From Nanobdellota archaeon (lineage in GTDB: Archaea; Nanobdellota; Nanobdellia; SCGC-AAA011-G17; GW2011-AR17): 13,737 nt of DNA. The notes beneath the pieces are model-generated. The model ran no database searches and had not been told where the DNA came from. It worked only from the letters and a program-made list of their open reading frames with translations. Positions 6,014 through 13,332 of the stretch are shown here, one piece after another. Every line of letters begins with the position of its first letter. Positions within the stretch are counted from its first letter, which is position 1. Location of the stretch: positions 1-13,737 of the forward strand of contig JASEIA010000037.1 of NCBI GenBank assembly GCA_030018575.1, in the 5' to 3' direction. Made by a program: the position numbers and the translations under genes.

Positions 6014-6901
6014 TTACCATACCCTTGCCACCATCCTTATCGGAACTGTATTTCCAAATTCATCAACAATTCTTGCAGCCCATTCCTCAACAACAACATT
6101 AGCCTGCTCGTATGGAAGCGCATTCCTGCATACAGGATGAATGTTGCCAACAGGAGCATCCTCTGGATTATACATCGCAGAAGCAGTATCAGCATACAGA
6201 ATCATGAAATCCTTGCTTGTGGGAAAGCCCCACCTTCTCTTTATTGCGCCGTACTTTCTTTCCGCTTGCCCCAAATTAGCATCAAGGCAGTATAAGCCGA
6301 GCAAATCAGCATCCTTTTTAAGCAAGTCTTCGCTTACTCCCTGCAGGACTTCTGTGGAGCCTATTGTAAGGGTGAAGTTTGGCGTATGCGGGGCTATATC
6401 ACTGTTGCTTATTTCAAGCCCTGAAGAAGCATCGCCCCTATCCAGATATGGCTTTGAAGTGCCGTCAGCAAGCTTGTTGCTTATTATGTAAAACTTATTG
6501 TCAGGGGTGTCTGTTATAGGCGCCTTAAAGCGTATAACATCCCAGCCATGAGCTATATAAAAATTATCAAGGGAAGCCATATTTCTATCAGTCACAGCAT
6601 AATCATTTGGATCGCCTGAAAAGGGGAATGCTGCGCCGGTCTCTGCGTTAAGCGTGACAAGATATTCAGAAGTCCCTGGTGTAAAATTCATATCAGTGGT
6701 GTCAATCACAATCAGCGTCTTGTAAAAAGCAAATGAAGTTGAGTCCCTGTAATTCTCAGTCACAATGCTCAAAAGCTCGCCTTCCTTGTAAAATGGCTGC
6801 ACGCCCGGCTGTATAAGCATCAGCATTGAAAGTATGTACAGCAGGAATATTCCCAGGCTTATTGCCCAGTCTGCATGGCTCGTTCCCCTCTTGTTCATCA
6901 T
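6014..6901 (-). CDS. Prepilin-like secreted protein with class III signal
   Basis: This 295-aa protein begins MMNKRG followed by TSHADWAISLGIFLLYILSMLMLI: a short basic leader ending in Gly6 and one hydrophobic helix (about 12-31) with an aspartate (D11) close to its start. This matches the prepilin-type signal of archaeal pilins and pilin-like proteins. About 260 extracellular residues follow, with no family I recognise; only two cysteines are present (LYCLDANLG and HPVCRNA). It is much larger than an ordinary major pilin (about 100-150 aa), so it may be a minor, tip or adhesive subunit (inference). A strong AGGAAGG lies 9 nt upstream of the ATG. It is the first gene after a hairpin-bearing gap downstream of the TadC-like genes and is followed by a second prepilin-like gene. 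Confidence 0.72.
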   Translation of the reverse strand: MMNKRGTSHADWAISLGIFLLYILSMLMLIQPGVQPFYKEGELLSIVTENYRDSTSFAFYKTLIVIDTTDMNFTPGTSEYLVTLNAETGAAFPFSGDPNDYAVTDRNMASLDNFYIAHGWDVIRFKAPITDTPDNKFYIISNKLADGTSKPYLDRGDASSGLEISNSDIAPHTPNFTLTIGSTEVLQGVSEDLLKKDADLLGLYCLDANLGQAERKYGAIKRRWGFPTSKDFMILYADTASAMYNPEDAPVGNIHPVCRNALPYEQANVVVEEWAARIVDEFGNTVPIRMVARVW

Positions 6902-6941
6902 ATTTTATTGCCTTCCTATGTTTATATTCTTTTTTATAGTG

Positions 6942-6965
6942 GAGAACGCCCAGAATAGCGTTCTC
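6942..6965. repeat. Perfect hairpin upstream of the pilin genes
   Basis: GAGAACGC (6942-6949) and GCGTTCTC (6958-6965) form a perfect 8-bp stem with an 8-nt loop. It lies in the 93-bp gap between the second TadC-like gene and the first pilin-like gene. It has no T-run on the minus strand, so it may act in RNA processing or stability rather than as an intrinsic terminator. Confidence 0.6.
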
Positions 6966-6972
6966 TGCTATC

Positions 6973-6994
6973 TAGGAAATCCGAAGATTTCCTA
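6973..6994. repeat. Perfect hairpin just after the TadC-like stop
   Basis: TAGGAAAT (6973-6980) and ATTTCCTA (6987-6994) form a perfect 8-bp stem with a 6-nt loop, directly adjoining the stop codon of the gene ending at 6995. With the hairpin at 6942-6965 it makes a tandem pair separated by 7 nt. Confidence 0.6.
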
Positions 6995-7855
6995 TCATAT
7001 GCCGCCTTTAGCCGTAGTCACGGCAAGCGCAGCCAATACGCACAGCACTACAGAGTGTATTATGCCGCTTTTGATTGTCCCTTCTGAAAACTTTCCTATT
7101 AAAAGCCCTGCAAAAAATCCCTGTATCATCACTAAAGCGAAAAATATCATGTCAAGGTTAACTGCCTCTGCAGCTCCTGAAGCGCCGAGTATATTCATTC
7201 CAGTGTCGCCTGTCGCGGCGCCTGCCGCTGCAAGCTGCGGAAAGAGCTTCAGCTGCAAGACAAGCATAATCCCAATGAAAACAAAATAAACAATATAGCC
7301 CTGCACAATCTGGCCGTAAGTGCCTGACTTCCTCTCTTCCTTAAGCTTCTTGACGCTTACCATCGCGTCTGTGACCGCCTTGAGGACATTGTCTATGTCT
7401 CCGCCGCTTGCCTCTGCCTCAATGACAATCGCAATCGAGCGCTTTATCATCGCATTCTTCGTGTTTTCTGCAAAAGTCAACAATGCCTTATGTATCGGTA
7501 TTCCGAGCTTAATCTGGTTTGCAAGCTTCTTGATAAATGGCGTAAGCTCTGAATAGTCTTTCTGTGCTGCCTGCAGTATTGCGGATGGTATTGAAATGCC
7601 TGACTTGACAGCGCTCTCCAAATCCCTTGAGAAGTCAACAAACTTCTCCTCAACCCTTCTCTGGTATTTCATTTCCTTGAGGAAATCCGCCATCGGATGC
7701 ACGCCTGCAGTGCAAAGAGCAATAATGAACATTGGGAAGAACCATCTTACAGTCGGCCCCACAGGCTCCTTGAAGCTGAAGAATATCAGGAAGTCTGCAA
7801 TAAGCAAAGCTAATGAAACGCATCCTCCTATTATGTATACTTTCCTGAATTTCAT
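6995..7855 (-). CDS. TadC/FlaJ-like type II secretion system F protein
   Basis: This 286-aa polytopic membrane protein has one type II secretion F domain (about 72-200), the platform protein of type IV pilus and archaellum machines. Two N-terminal helices (6-26, 36-55) precede the cytoplasmic helical domain with FSRDLESAVKSGISIPSAI and EASGGDIDNVLKAVTDAM (149-165), the hallmark G-G-D block of GspF/TadC proteins. Helices follow at about 187-205, 235-253 and 264-281. Its ATG comes 1 nt after the preceding TadC-like stop, with AAAGGGA inside the upstream gene as ribosome site, so the two are coupled. Two adjacent F proteins with one ATPase resemble the TadB/TadC arrangement. It probably forms the inner-membrane platform with its neighbour. 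Confidence 0.87.
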   Translation of the reverse strand: MKFRKVYIIGGCVSLALLIADFLIFFSFKEPVGPTVRWFFPMFIIALCTAGVHPMADFLKEMKYQRRVEEKFVDFSRDLESAVKSGISIPSAILQAAQKDYSELTPFIKKLANQIKLGIPIHKALLTFAENTKNAMIKRSIAIVIEAEASGGDIDNVLKAVTDAMVSVKKLKEERKSGTYGQIVQGYIVYFVFIGIMLVLQLKLFPQLAAAGAATGDTGMNILGASGAAEAVNLDMIFFALVMIQGFFAGLLIGKFSEGTIKSGIIHSVVLCVLAALAVTTAKGGI

Positions 7856-7856
7856 T

Positions 7857-9125
7857 CTATCCCTTTGGCTGCACAGCGCTCATGAACACTATAAACCCTA
7901 TGTTAAGCATTGGTATGACAAGGTAAGTCCCGATTGTCGCTATTGAGGCAACTGAAACCCCCCCTATCTCCCCGCCCATTGTCTGTATGATTGCAAGCGT
8001 TACAAAAAAGAGCAAAGGCGCTGCAATTAATATTGTTGTGTAAATGTCAGAGTAAGTCCCAACCTGCTCAACAGCCTTCTGCCTTTCAAGCTTGTATGTT
8101 GTCAAAGACTCGTCAGCCATTGCATTCAGGTATTCTTTCAAATCGCCTCCTGAGCTTATCGTGTTCACAATGCCGTCAAGCACATCCTTGAACCTTAATG
8201 AAGGCGTGTCCCTTGCAACAGCCCTTAATGCAGTTGACAGGTCATAGCCGAACAAATTGACATAATTGACTATTTTCTTGATTTCGTCCCTTAATCCGGG
8301 ATACTCGTCTGAAGAAAGTATTGTCTTGAATATGGATATTGGCTTTGCGCCTGAGCCTGCAACAGCAGCCATGTTGATTATGACAAAAGGCAGGTCAGCC
8401 TTGATTGCGGATTCCTTTGTCTTTGCAACGCTTGAAGGGTAGAAATACATGACAGCTGCAGTAACTGCTGCGCCTAACAGCCCTATGAATATGCCGCGCA
8501 GAACCTGTATTATTATGTTCGGGGCGCTGTAAAAGACAGAAGCAAGAAGAGTTACTGCAAAAAACGCAATCACTGCTGAAAGGAATATCATGCTTATGTA
8601 TGTCTTTGAAAGCACCTTAATCCCTGACGCCCTCAATGTCTTGTAAAAGCCCTGCAGCTCTGTGTTAAACCTCGAAGTGACCGCTATTGTCAAAGGCTCA
8701 AAAAACCTGTTTGCAAACTTCCCGTATTCGTTCGTGCTGTAGAGTGTGTAGGCAACCCTTTCAGCAGACACAATCTTCTTTTTCTTTTTGTCAACAAAAT
8801 CATCCAGCATGTCCCTTGTGACATTGACTTCATCAAGATACCTTGACTTTTGTGCAATAGACAAAGAAGGCTTGAACTTCTCCTTCTTGTTTTTGGCTTT
8901 ATTTTCTTGCAGAACAGCAGGCGCAATCACAGGCTCTGCCCTTGCAGGCTCAGAAACAGCCTGCACTTTTATTTCCGCAGGCTTCAGCCCAAGCTCATTC
9001 TCAATGGAATAAAGAGCATTTTCAATTGAAATAAGAGCTGCTTTCTTCTCAATCTTTCCTGCTTTCAAAAGCTCTGCATTGTCAATGATTTCCTTGCAGG
9101 AATTTTTGGCATTTTGTATGCTCAT
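7857..9125 (-). CDS. TadB/FlaJ-like type II secretion system F protein
   Basis: This 422-aa protein is the larger of two platform proteins. Residues 1-140 are soluble and charged, including an Ala/Pro/Lys-rich linker (about 55-90) and a basic run KKKKK (113-117). Membrane helices lie at about 174-198 and 204-229. The cytoplasmic F domain follows (about 245-355) with AAVAGSGAKPISIFKTIL (253-270) and ISSGGDLKEYLNAMADES (323-340), the typical GspF/TadC motifs. Two more helices lie at about 362-384 and 394-416. Its ATG overlaps the stop of the 54-codon gene (ATGA), with AGGAGG 4 nt upstream. It is encoded between the secretion ATPase and the second TadC-like protein and should transmit ATPase motion to pilin assembly. 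Confidence 0.88.
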   Translation of the reverse strand: MSIQNAKNSCKEIIDNAELLKAGKIEKKAALISIENALYSIENELGLKPAEIKVQAVSEPARAEPVIAPAVLQENKAKNKKEKFKPSLSIAQKSRYLDEVNVTRDMLDDFVDKKKKKIVSAERVAYTLYSTNEYGKFANRFFEPLTIAVTSRFNTELQGFYKTLRASGIKVLSKTYISMIFLSAVIAFFAVTLLASVFYSAPNIIIQVLRGIFIGLLGAAVTAAVMYFYPSSVAKTKESAIKADLPFVIINMAAVAGSGAKPISIFKTILSSDEYPGLRDEIKKIVNYVNLFGYDLSTALRAVARDTPSLRFKDVLDGIVNTISSGGDLKEYLNAMADESLTTYKLERQKAVEQVGTYSDIYTTILIAAPLLFFVTLAIIQTMGGEIGGVSVASIATIGTYLVIPMLNIGFIVFMSAVQPKG

Positions 9126-9286
9126 GCATCCTCCTGCATGCTTTTCCTGATTGAGGCAATAAGAACTTTTATGTAATTGGAAATAGTCTCAAGCTTCTTA
9201 GAATCCCTGTCCTTTAGCAAAGACTCGTAAGCATAAATCGCCTCCATCATTGTCTTTGCATTCTGCTGAACCATATCAAGGCTCAT
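9122..9286 (-). CDS. Small conserved-position 54-aa protein of the pilus operon
   Basis: An open frame of 54 codons begins MSLDMVQQNAKTMMEAIYAY and ends IRKSMQEDA. Its ATG overlaps the TGA of the ATPase gene (ATGA, 9283-9286) and its own TGA overlaps the ATG of the TadB-like gene (ATGA, 9122-9125), leaving no unassigned base. That double coupling is strong evidence that it is translated. The sequence is predicted almost wholly alpha-helical, with a heptad-like spacing of hydrophobic residues, no membrane segment and no cysteine. I recognise no family. It might be a small adaptor between the ATPase and the platform protein (inference from position only). Confidence 0.8.
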   Translation of the reverse strand: MSLDMVQQNAKTMMEAIYAYESLLKDRDSKKLETISNYIKVLIASIRKSMQEDA

Positions 9287-12200
9287 TTTATCAAACCAAA
9301 CCTTTTCAACACAGCTTCAGGCCTCTTGTAATACTCATGAATCACGTCCTGAACCTCTGCAAACCCGAATATCTTCCTCCTGTACATTTCCATCAGGAGC
9401 CTTGTCCTGTTTTCAAACTCCTTCAAAAGCTCCTTCCACTGGATGCCTGTCCGTTTCATTATTTTTTCAAACACCTTGCTGCCTGTCCTGAACAGGAAAA
9501 CATCTTTTGCAGGGTCCCTTACAAAAGGAATATTGATTGTCGCATCTCCCTTGTCGCTGACATTCACAAGCTCGTCAATCTCGCTTATCCTTCTCACGTC
9601 CTTTCCCCCAACTCTTGCAGGGGTGATTATGCAGAACATGTCAAGGGACTCAATCATTGAGGGAGGCAGCAGGATTGGCTGCATCATCAGCCTTTTTACA
9701 ACTGAATTTGCAGACTCTGCGTGGAATGTTCCGAACGATGGGTGACCGGTGGCCATGCCTTGGAACAATACAAATGCTTCCTTGCCCCTGATTTCTCCGA
9801 CAATTATGTAGTCAGGTCTCTGCCTTAAGCTTTCTTTTAATAAATCAAACAATGAAACCTCTCCGTGCTTCTCGCCTGTTATCGAAGCAAGCCCTGCTCC
9901 TTGCCTTGAGACAGCAGGCAGCCAGTTCTCGTGCCTCAGGTTAAGCTCCCTTGTATCCTCAATGCTTACAACCCTTGCAGCAGGGGGTATGAAAAACGCA
10001 ATCGCGTTAAGGAAAGATGTCTTGCCTGAGCCTGTCCCGCCGATTACAAGTATGTTTGACTTGTGCTCGATTGCAAGCCATATGTAAGCAAGGATTTCAG
10101 GCGACACTGTCCTGAAGTCCATCAGCTTTACAGGAGTCCATGGCTCTTTTGTGAACTTCCTTACTGTGTCAAAAAGGACCAGCGGCTTGTTCCCGCCTAT
10201 GAAAAACTTGCAGGGCTCAAGCTCAATGTCATAAACACTTAATTTGTCTGCATTAGGCACGGTTTCTGCTTTCTTAACCCTGACATATTCATAGCCATTG
10301 TTCGCAAGCCACCTTATATAATTCAGCCTGAGAAGATGGCTCATTTTAAATTTAGCTTCGCGTGTAAGCTTTTTTTCTAATATTTCAGCAATCATGTTTG
10401 CAAATGGCTTTGAAATGGTATCATAATACAAAAGCCGATTATAATCAACGCCTGCTGTATTAGCAATATAGTTTTTGGATATCCCCATATCCTTCAGCAG
10501 GGAAAGCGCCGGCTTTGCAGGAATCCTTCCGTGGTTTATATGGCTTTTGCGCTCGCTTTTTTTCTCAAGCAGCAGTTTTAGCTTTTCTGCCTTGAACTTA
10601 TTATTAAATCCGATCATTTCAGAATATTTTGCCTCATAAATTGAGGGAATTGTTGCCTTGTATTGCCCTTCTTTATTGTCCAGATAGCAATAGATTCCAA
10701 GCCTTGCCAACAAATAAGAAATCCCTTCTGCAAGCCCTTTTGAATTTGTCTTGTAGCTTAAGCCTGAGCTGCACGTGCCGTCCCCGTCAAAAAGCCCGCG
10801 GATAAAGGCAGCAACAGCCTCATTATCAGACTTGAATATTATTGAAGGGACTTTTACTGTGCTGCTCTTATTTCCAAATGGGACTTCAAAAACTTTATTA
10901 AAAAAGTAAGGGACAAAGAGATTGCACAAATAAACCCTGTTGCCATCATAGTAAGTTTCGCAGTTGCCAAATTTGGAAACCAATGCGGATTTTACCGCTT
11001 CCCTGAACCCTTCCTCAAAGCAGCTTACATCAATGTTAACCCTGTTGAGATGCCCGCCGCTTATAATCGCGCCTGTAAGGTATGCAAGCTCCTCATCAAC
11101 AGCCTTGGGAATGCTTATGTCCTTTGGCTTGCCTTTGGAGCCGCCGCCATAAACCACAATGCGCATTTCTCCGAGCGAGTCAGGCGGCGCATTTGATTCA
11201 GTGCAAATCCTGTCAAGGATATTAAATGATATTGAGCATCCCCTTGAAATAACCTCATAAAAATAGGACTCATGCACGCCGTATTCTCCTGCCTTTGCAG
11301 AATATTTTCCAGAGCCGGCTGCCATTGAAACAAGGCTTTTTACCGCTTCTGAGGCAACAATGCATACCTTTTTCTGCATTGAAAACTCTTTCAGGAGAGA
11401 CCATACATCTATTGGCTGCCTGCTTCCTTCAGATGCTATCAGCGAGGGCACAGGAATAAGCATTCCTTCTTTTAAGTCGGATGCCTGGACAAGCCTAAGA
11501 GTGTCATCTGCAACATGAAACAGATGGTTTTTTGTCACGCAGAGCCTTGCGCCATCTTTGAGTTCCACATTAACCAGTTCTTCAGGCGGCTTGAGCTTCA
11601 TTATTTTTGTAATATTTGCCTGCGTTTGCTGTAGATTTTCTGCCCTTACACCGCACACATTTATATCATTCAATTCAATAACTTCATCCCCTTCAGATTC
11701 GATACATTCAAAATTAGCCTTGCACTCATTAAATAATTCCTTAATGTCTTTCACAGCACCATTGCCCAGCTGCACATTCCCTTCTGTAATGCAGAATGTG
11801 GGGCCCCTTGACGTGACATCCTCTGTGTATGTTGCATTGATCCTTGAGCCGTCAGGCAGGACTCCGTCAAGCAGGGGGTTTGCGTATGAGACATACTGCC
11901 CGCATTTCTGCGCCAGCTTTTCAACAAACCTTCCCAGCGCCCTTATCTCAGGGAATGCGATGGTTGTCCTCAGGTTCTTGTAAACCCTGTGCACTATATA
12001 TATAGGGGTTCCACATCCGTTGCATTCAATATCCTCAATGAAATAATCCCTCAGCAAGGGCTCAATCTGGTTCATTCCAATCAAATCCCTGTACAGGAAA
12101 TACATGTACTTCAGGAAAGTCTCTTCAGAAACCTTTATTGCAAACTCGTCAATGAGTATCTTAAGCGTTTTCTCAAGGAACTCTATCACTATGTCCGTGT

Positions 12201-12687
12201 TTTCAATGTTAAGATAGCTTATGTTGATTAGCTCAGTCAGCCCTTCCTCGATAAGCAGGAGGTTCTTTGTCTCTTCATTTGTAAGCTTCGGCTCCTCAAC
12301 TTCATACAACAGCTCATTGTTTGGCGCGTCCCAGTATATGTGAATGTTAACAAAAGGCTCGATTACCCTGTACCTTACATCAACAGTGCTTATGTCTTTC
12401 GGGTCAGGAAGATGCGGAATGTTTTCAGGGAATCCTATCTTGAAAAGCGGCTTGTAAACAGACTGAAGCGCTACATCCCCCAATTGCTCTTCTGTTTTCT
12501 TGCCAAGGAACCAGTCAATGATTGATTTCTTTTTTGGCGAAGGGGCAGGAGCTTGGCTTGCAGCCTGTGGCTGCTGGGCCGCGGGCTGCGCCATAGACGC
12601 CTGTTGCTGCGCAGGCTGTGACGGCTGCTGTTGAGCCTGCGCCGGCTTTTGCTGCATATTTTGCTGGTTATTGTCCGCCATCTGCAT
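9283..12687 (-). CDS. VirB11/GspE-type pilus assembly ATPase containing an intein
   Basis: The 1134-aa precursor comprises a 592-aa secretion ATPase interrupted by a 542-aa intein (residues 299-840). Residues 1-50 are Gln/Pro/Ala-rich, probably disordered. Residues 75-298 are the N-terminal domain, ending in LLDGVLPDGSRINATY and EDVTSRGPTF, typical of archaeal type II/IV secretion ATPases such as FlaI and TadA. After the intein the frame resumes with TVRKFTKEPWTPVKLMDF, then Walker A GGTGSGKTS (883-891), the Asp box SIEDTREL (908-915), Walker B DYIIVGEIRG (959-968) and the His box GHPSFGTFHAES (981-992). It is the cytoplasmic hexameric motor of the pilus-like system. Two in-frame ATGs exist (12687, 12681); AGAGG lies 4 nt before the first and 10 nt before the second, so the second may be used. 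It starts the operon and its stop overlaps the next ATG. Confidence 0.93.
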   Translation of the reverse strand: MQMADNNQQNMQQKPAQAQQQPSQPAQQQASMAQPAAQQPQAASQAPAPSPKKKSIIDWFLGKKTEEQLGDVALQSVYKPLFKIGFPENIPHLPDPKDISTVDVRYRVIEPFVNIHIYWDAPNNELLYEVEEPKLTNEETKNLLLIEEGLTELINISYLNIENTDIVIEFLEKTLKILIDEFAIKVSEETFLKYMYFLYRDLIGMNQIEPLLRDYFIEDIECNGCGTPIYIVHRVYKNLRTTIAFPEIRALGRFVEKLAQKCGQYVSYANPLLDGVLPDGSRINATYTEDVTSRGPTFCITEGNVQLGNGAVKDIKELFNECKANFECIESEGDEVIELNDINVCGVRAENLQQTQANITKIMKLKPPEELVNVELKDGARLCVTKNHLFHVADDTLRLVQASDLKEGMLIPVPSLIASEGSRQPIDVWSLLKEFSMQKKVCIVASEAVKSLVSMAAGSGKYSAKAGEYGVHESYFYEVISRGCSISFNILDRICTESNAPPDSLGEMRIVVYGGGSKGKPKDISIPKAVDEELAYLTGAIISGGHLNRVNIDVSCFEEGFREAVKSALVSKFGNCETYYDGNRVYLCNLFVPYFFNKVFEVPFGNKSSTVKVPSIIFKSDNEAVAAFIRGLFDGDGTCSSGLSYKTNSKGLAEGISYLLARLGIYCYLDNKEGQYKATIPSIYEAKYSEMIGFNNKFKAEKLKLLLEKKSERKSHINHGRIPAKPALSLLKDMGISKNYIANTAGVDYNRLLYYDTISKPFANMIAEILEKKLTREAKFKMSHLLRLNYIRWLANNGYEYVRVKKAETVPNADKLSVYDIELEPCKFFIGGNKPLVLFDTVRKFTKEPWTPVKLMDFRTVSPEILAYIWLAIEHKSNILVIGGTGSGKTSFLNAIAFFIPPAARVVSIEDTRELNLRHENWLPAVSRQGAGLASITGEKHGEVSLFDLLKESLRQRPDYIIVGEIRGKEAFVLFQGMATGHPSFGTFHAESANSVVKRLMMQPILLPPSMIESLDMFCIITPARVGGKDVRRISEIDELVNVSDKGDATINIPFVRDPAKDVFLFRTGSKVFEKIMKRTGIQWKELLKEFENRTRLLMEMYRRKIFGFAEVQDVIHEYYKRPEAVLKRFGLIK
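10168..11793 (-). other. Intein with LAGLIDADG homing endonuclease in the ATPase
   Basis: The intein runs from C299 to D840 of the precursor, with Thr as the +1 extein residue. Removing it joins GPTF to TVRKF, restoring the motif found in uninterrupted archaeal secretion ATPases. Splicing block A begins CITEGNVQLGNG; block B is CVTKNHLF (383-390), with the T-x-x-H signature. Block F/G is YDIELEPCKFFIGG then LVLFD/T. The usual penultimate His and terminal Asn are Phe and Asp here. The endonuclease has two LAGLIDADG helices: LTGAIISGGHL (537-547), where the catalytic Asp is replaced by Gly, and FIRGLFDGDG (628-637), which is intact. Residues about 728-775 look like a helix-turn-helix DNA-binding segment. 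Splicing is plausible but atypical; endonuclease activity is probably weak or lost. Confidence 0.88.
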
Positions 12688-12735
12688 AAACCTCTTTTAT
12701 ATAGTCCTAATTATAGAGAAATAAAGCCCTTTTGT

Positions 12736-12746
12736 GCTTATATATC
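12736..12746 (-). promoter_or_regulatory. TATA box of the pilus operon
   Basis: GATATATAAGC on the minus strand is centred near 12742, 55 bp upstream of the ATPase ATG (12687). Transcription would start near 12716 and give a leader of about 28 nt that includes the AGAGG ribosome site. A second TATA-like string, CTATATAAAA (12695-12704), is too close to the start to serve a leadered mRNA. Confidence 0.5.
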
Positions 12747-12766
12747 TTACGAGTGAAGGACTCTCT

Positions 12767-13294
12767 TTAGTCTTCGGGATATGCCTTCTTAATCAAATTC
12801 AGCAGTTGAAATCTCTCGCCCAATTCAACTTTTATTTCCGCTCGTTCAGCAGGTGTTCTCCACCTTTTTTCCTTAGGTATCCATTTTTTTGTTTTCCCGC
12901 ATAATTTCATTAGTCTTTGCTTATCAATGTAATTGTAGTAGGCATCTCCAATATCATACAATGATGATATTCCTTCAATGGCTTTATTCCCTCTTGCGTT
13001 TCTCTCTAATTTCCTGCTGTATTGATGATCTCGCTCAATACAATTATTGTTTCGTTTCAAACCATATTTCTTACATTTTATCGGAACCCCAAATGTTAAT
13101 GTAGCAACATTACAAAAAAATTTGTTGAAACCTTTATTGTAATGCGCTAGCTTGTCAGTTGTAAAGTTGAATTTCTTTCCTTGTTTATTTGCTTCAAGAA
13201 ATTGTCCATAGAAGCGGTTTTTAATATCAGCATATACCTTTTTTGCTCCGCCTTTATATGTGCGTTTTCCCGAGGAGAAAGCGTTTATTGTAAA
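12767..13294 (-). pseudogene. DDE-type transposase, N-terminally truncated remnant
   Basis: An open frame of about 175 codons runs from just after an in-frame TAG (13295-13297) to the TAA at 12767. It reads YKGGAKKVYADIKNRFYG, then FTTDKLAHYNKGFNKFF (presumed second catalytic Asp in T-D-K) and KRNNNCIERDHQYSRK (presumed catalytic Glu in I-E-R), followed by a basic helical tail. This is the C-terminal half of a DDE-superfamily transposase with an rve/IS6-like catalytic core; the family assignment is tentative. No ATG begins it; a TTG at 13060 lies well inside the conserved core. The N-terminal half with the first catalytic Asp is absent, and the frame is broken where the IS200/IS605-type element abuts. 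It is thus a dead transposase unless the missing part lies beyond the window. Confidence 0.72.
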
Positions 13295-13324
13295 CTACTG
13301 CGGGCTGAAGCCCACAGCGTTTAC
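13290..13324. repeat. Imperfect palindrome, probable end hairpin of the IS200-like element
   Basis: GTAAAC (13290-13295), CTG (13298-13300) and GGGC (13302-13305) pair with GCCC (13310-13313), CAG (13315-13317) and GTTTAC (13319-13324), leaving loop TGAA and small internal mismatches. It lies 9 nt past the tnpA stop. Subterminal imperfect hairpins recognised by the transposase are a hallmark of IS200/IS605 elements, so this is likely the tnpA-distal end. The cleavage point cannot be set from one copy. Confidence 0.6.
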
Positions 13325-13332
13325 GGCTGACG

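Noticed and set aside
5859..6140. Plus-strand frame of 93 codons across the pilin intergene
   Set aside because: It is antisense to two prepilin-like genes and reads through the heptamer array, which gives repetitive Cys/Leu-rich peptide.
12695..12704. CTATATAAAA as the main TATA box of the ATPase gene
   Set aside because: It would place the transcription start inside the coding region and make the AGAGG ribosome site useless; the box at 12736-12746 has better spacing.
13060..13060. TTG at 13060 as the start of a 97-aa gene
   Set aside because: The conserved DDE transposase sequence continues in frame upstream to about 13294, so this is an internal codon.
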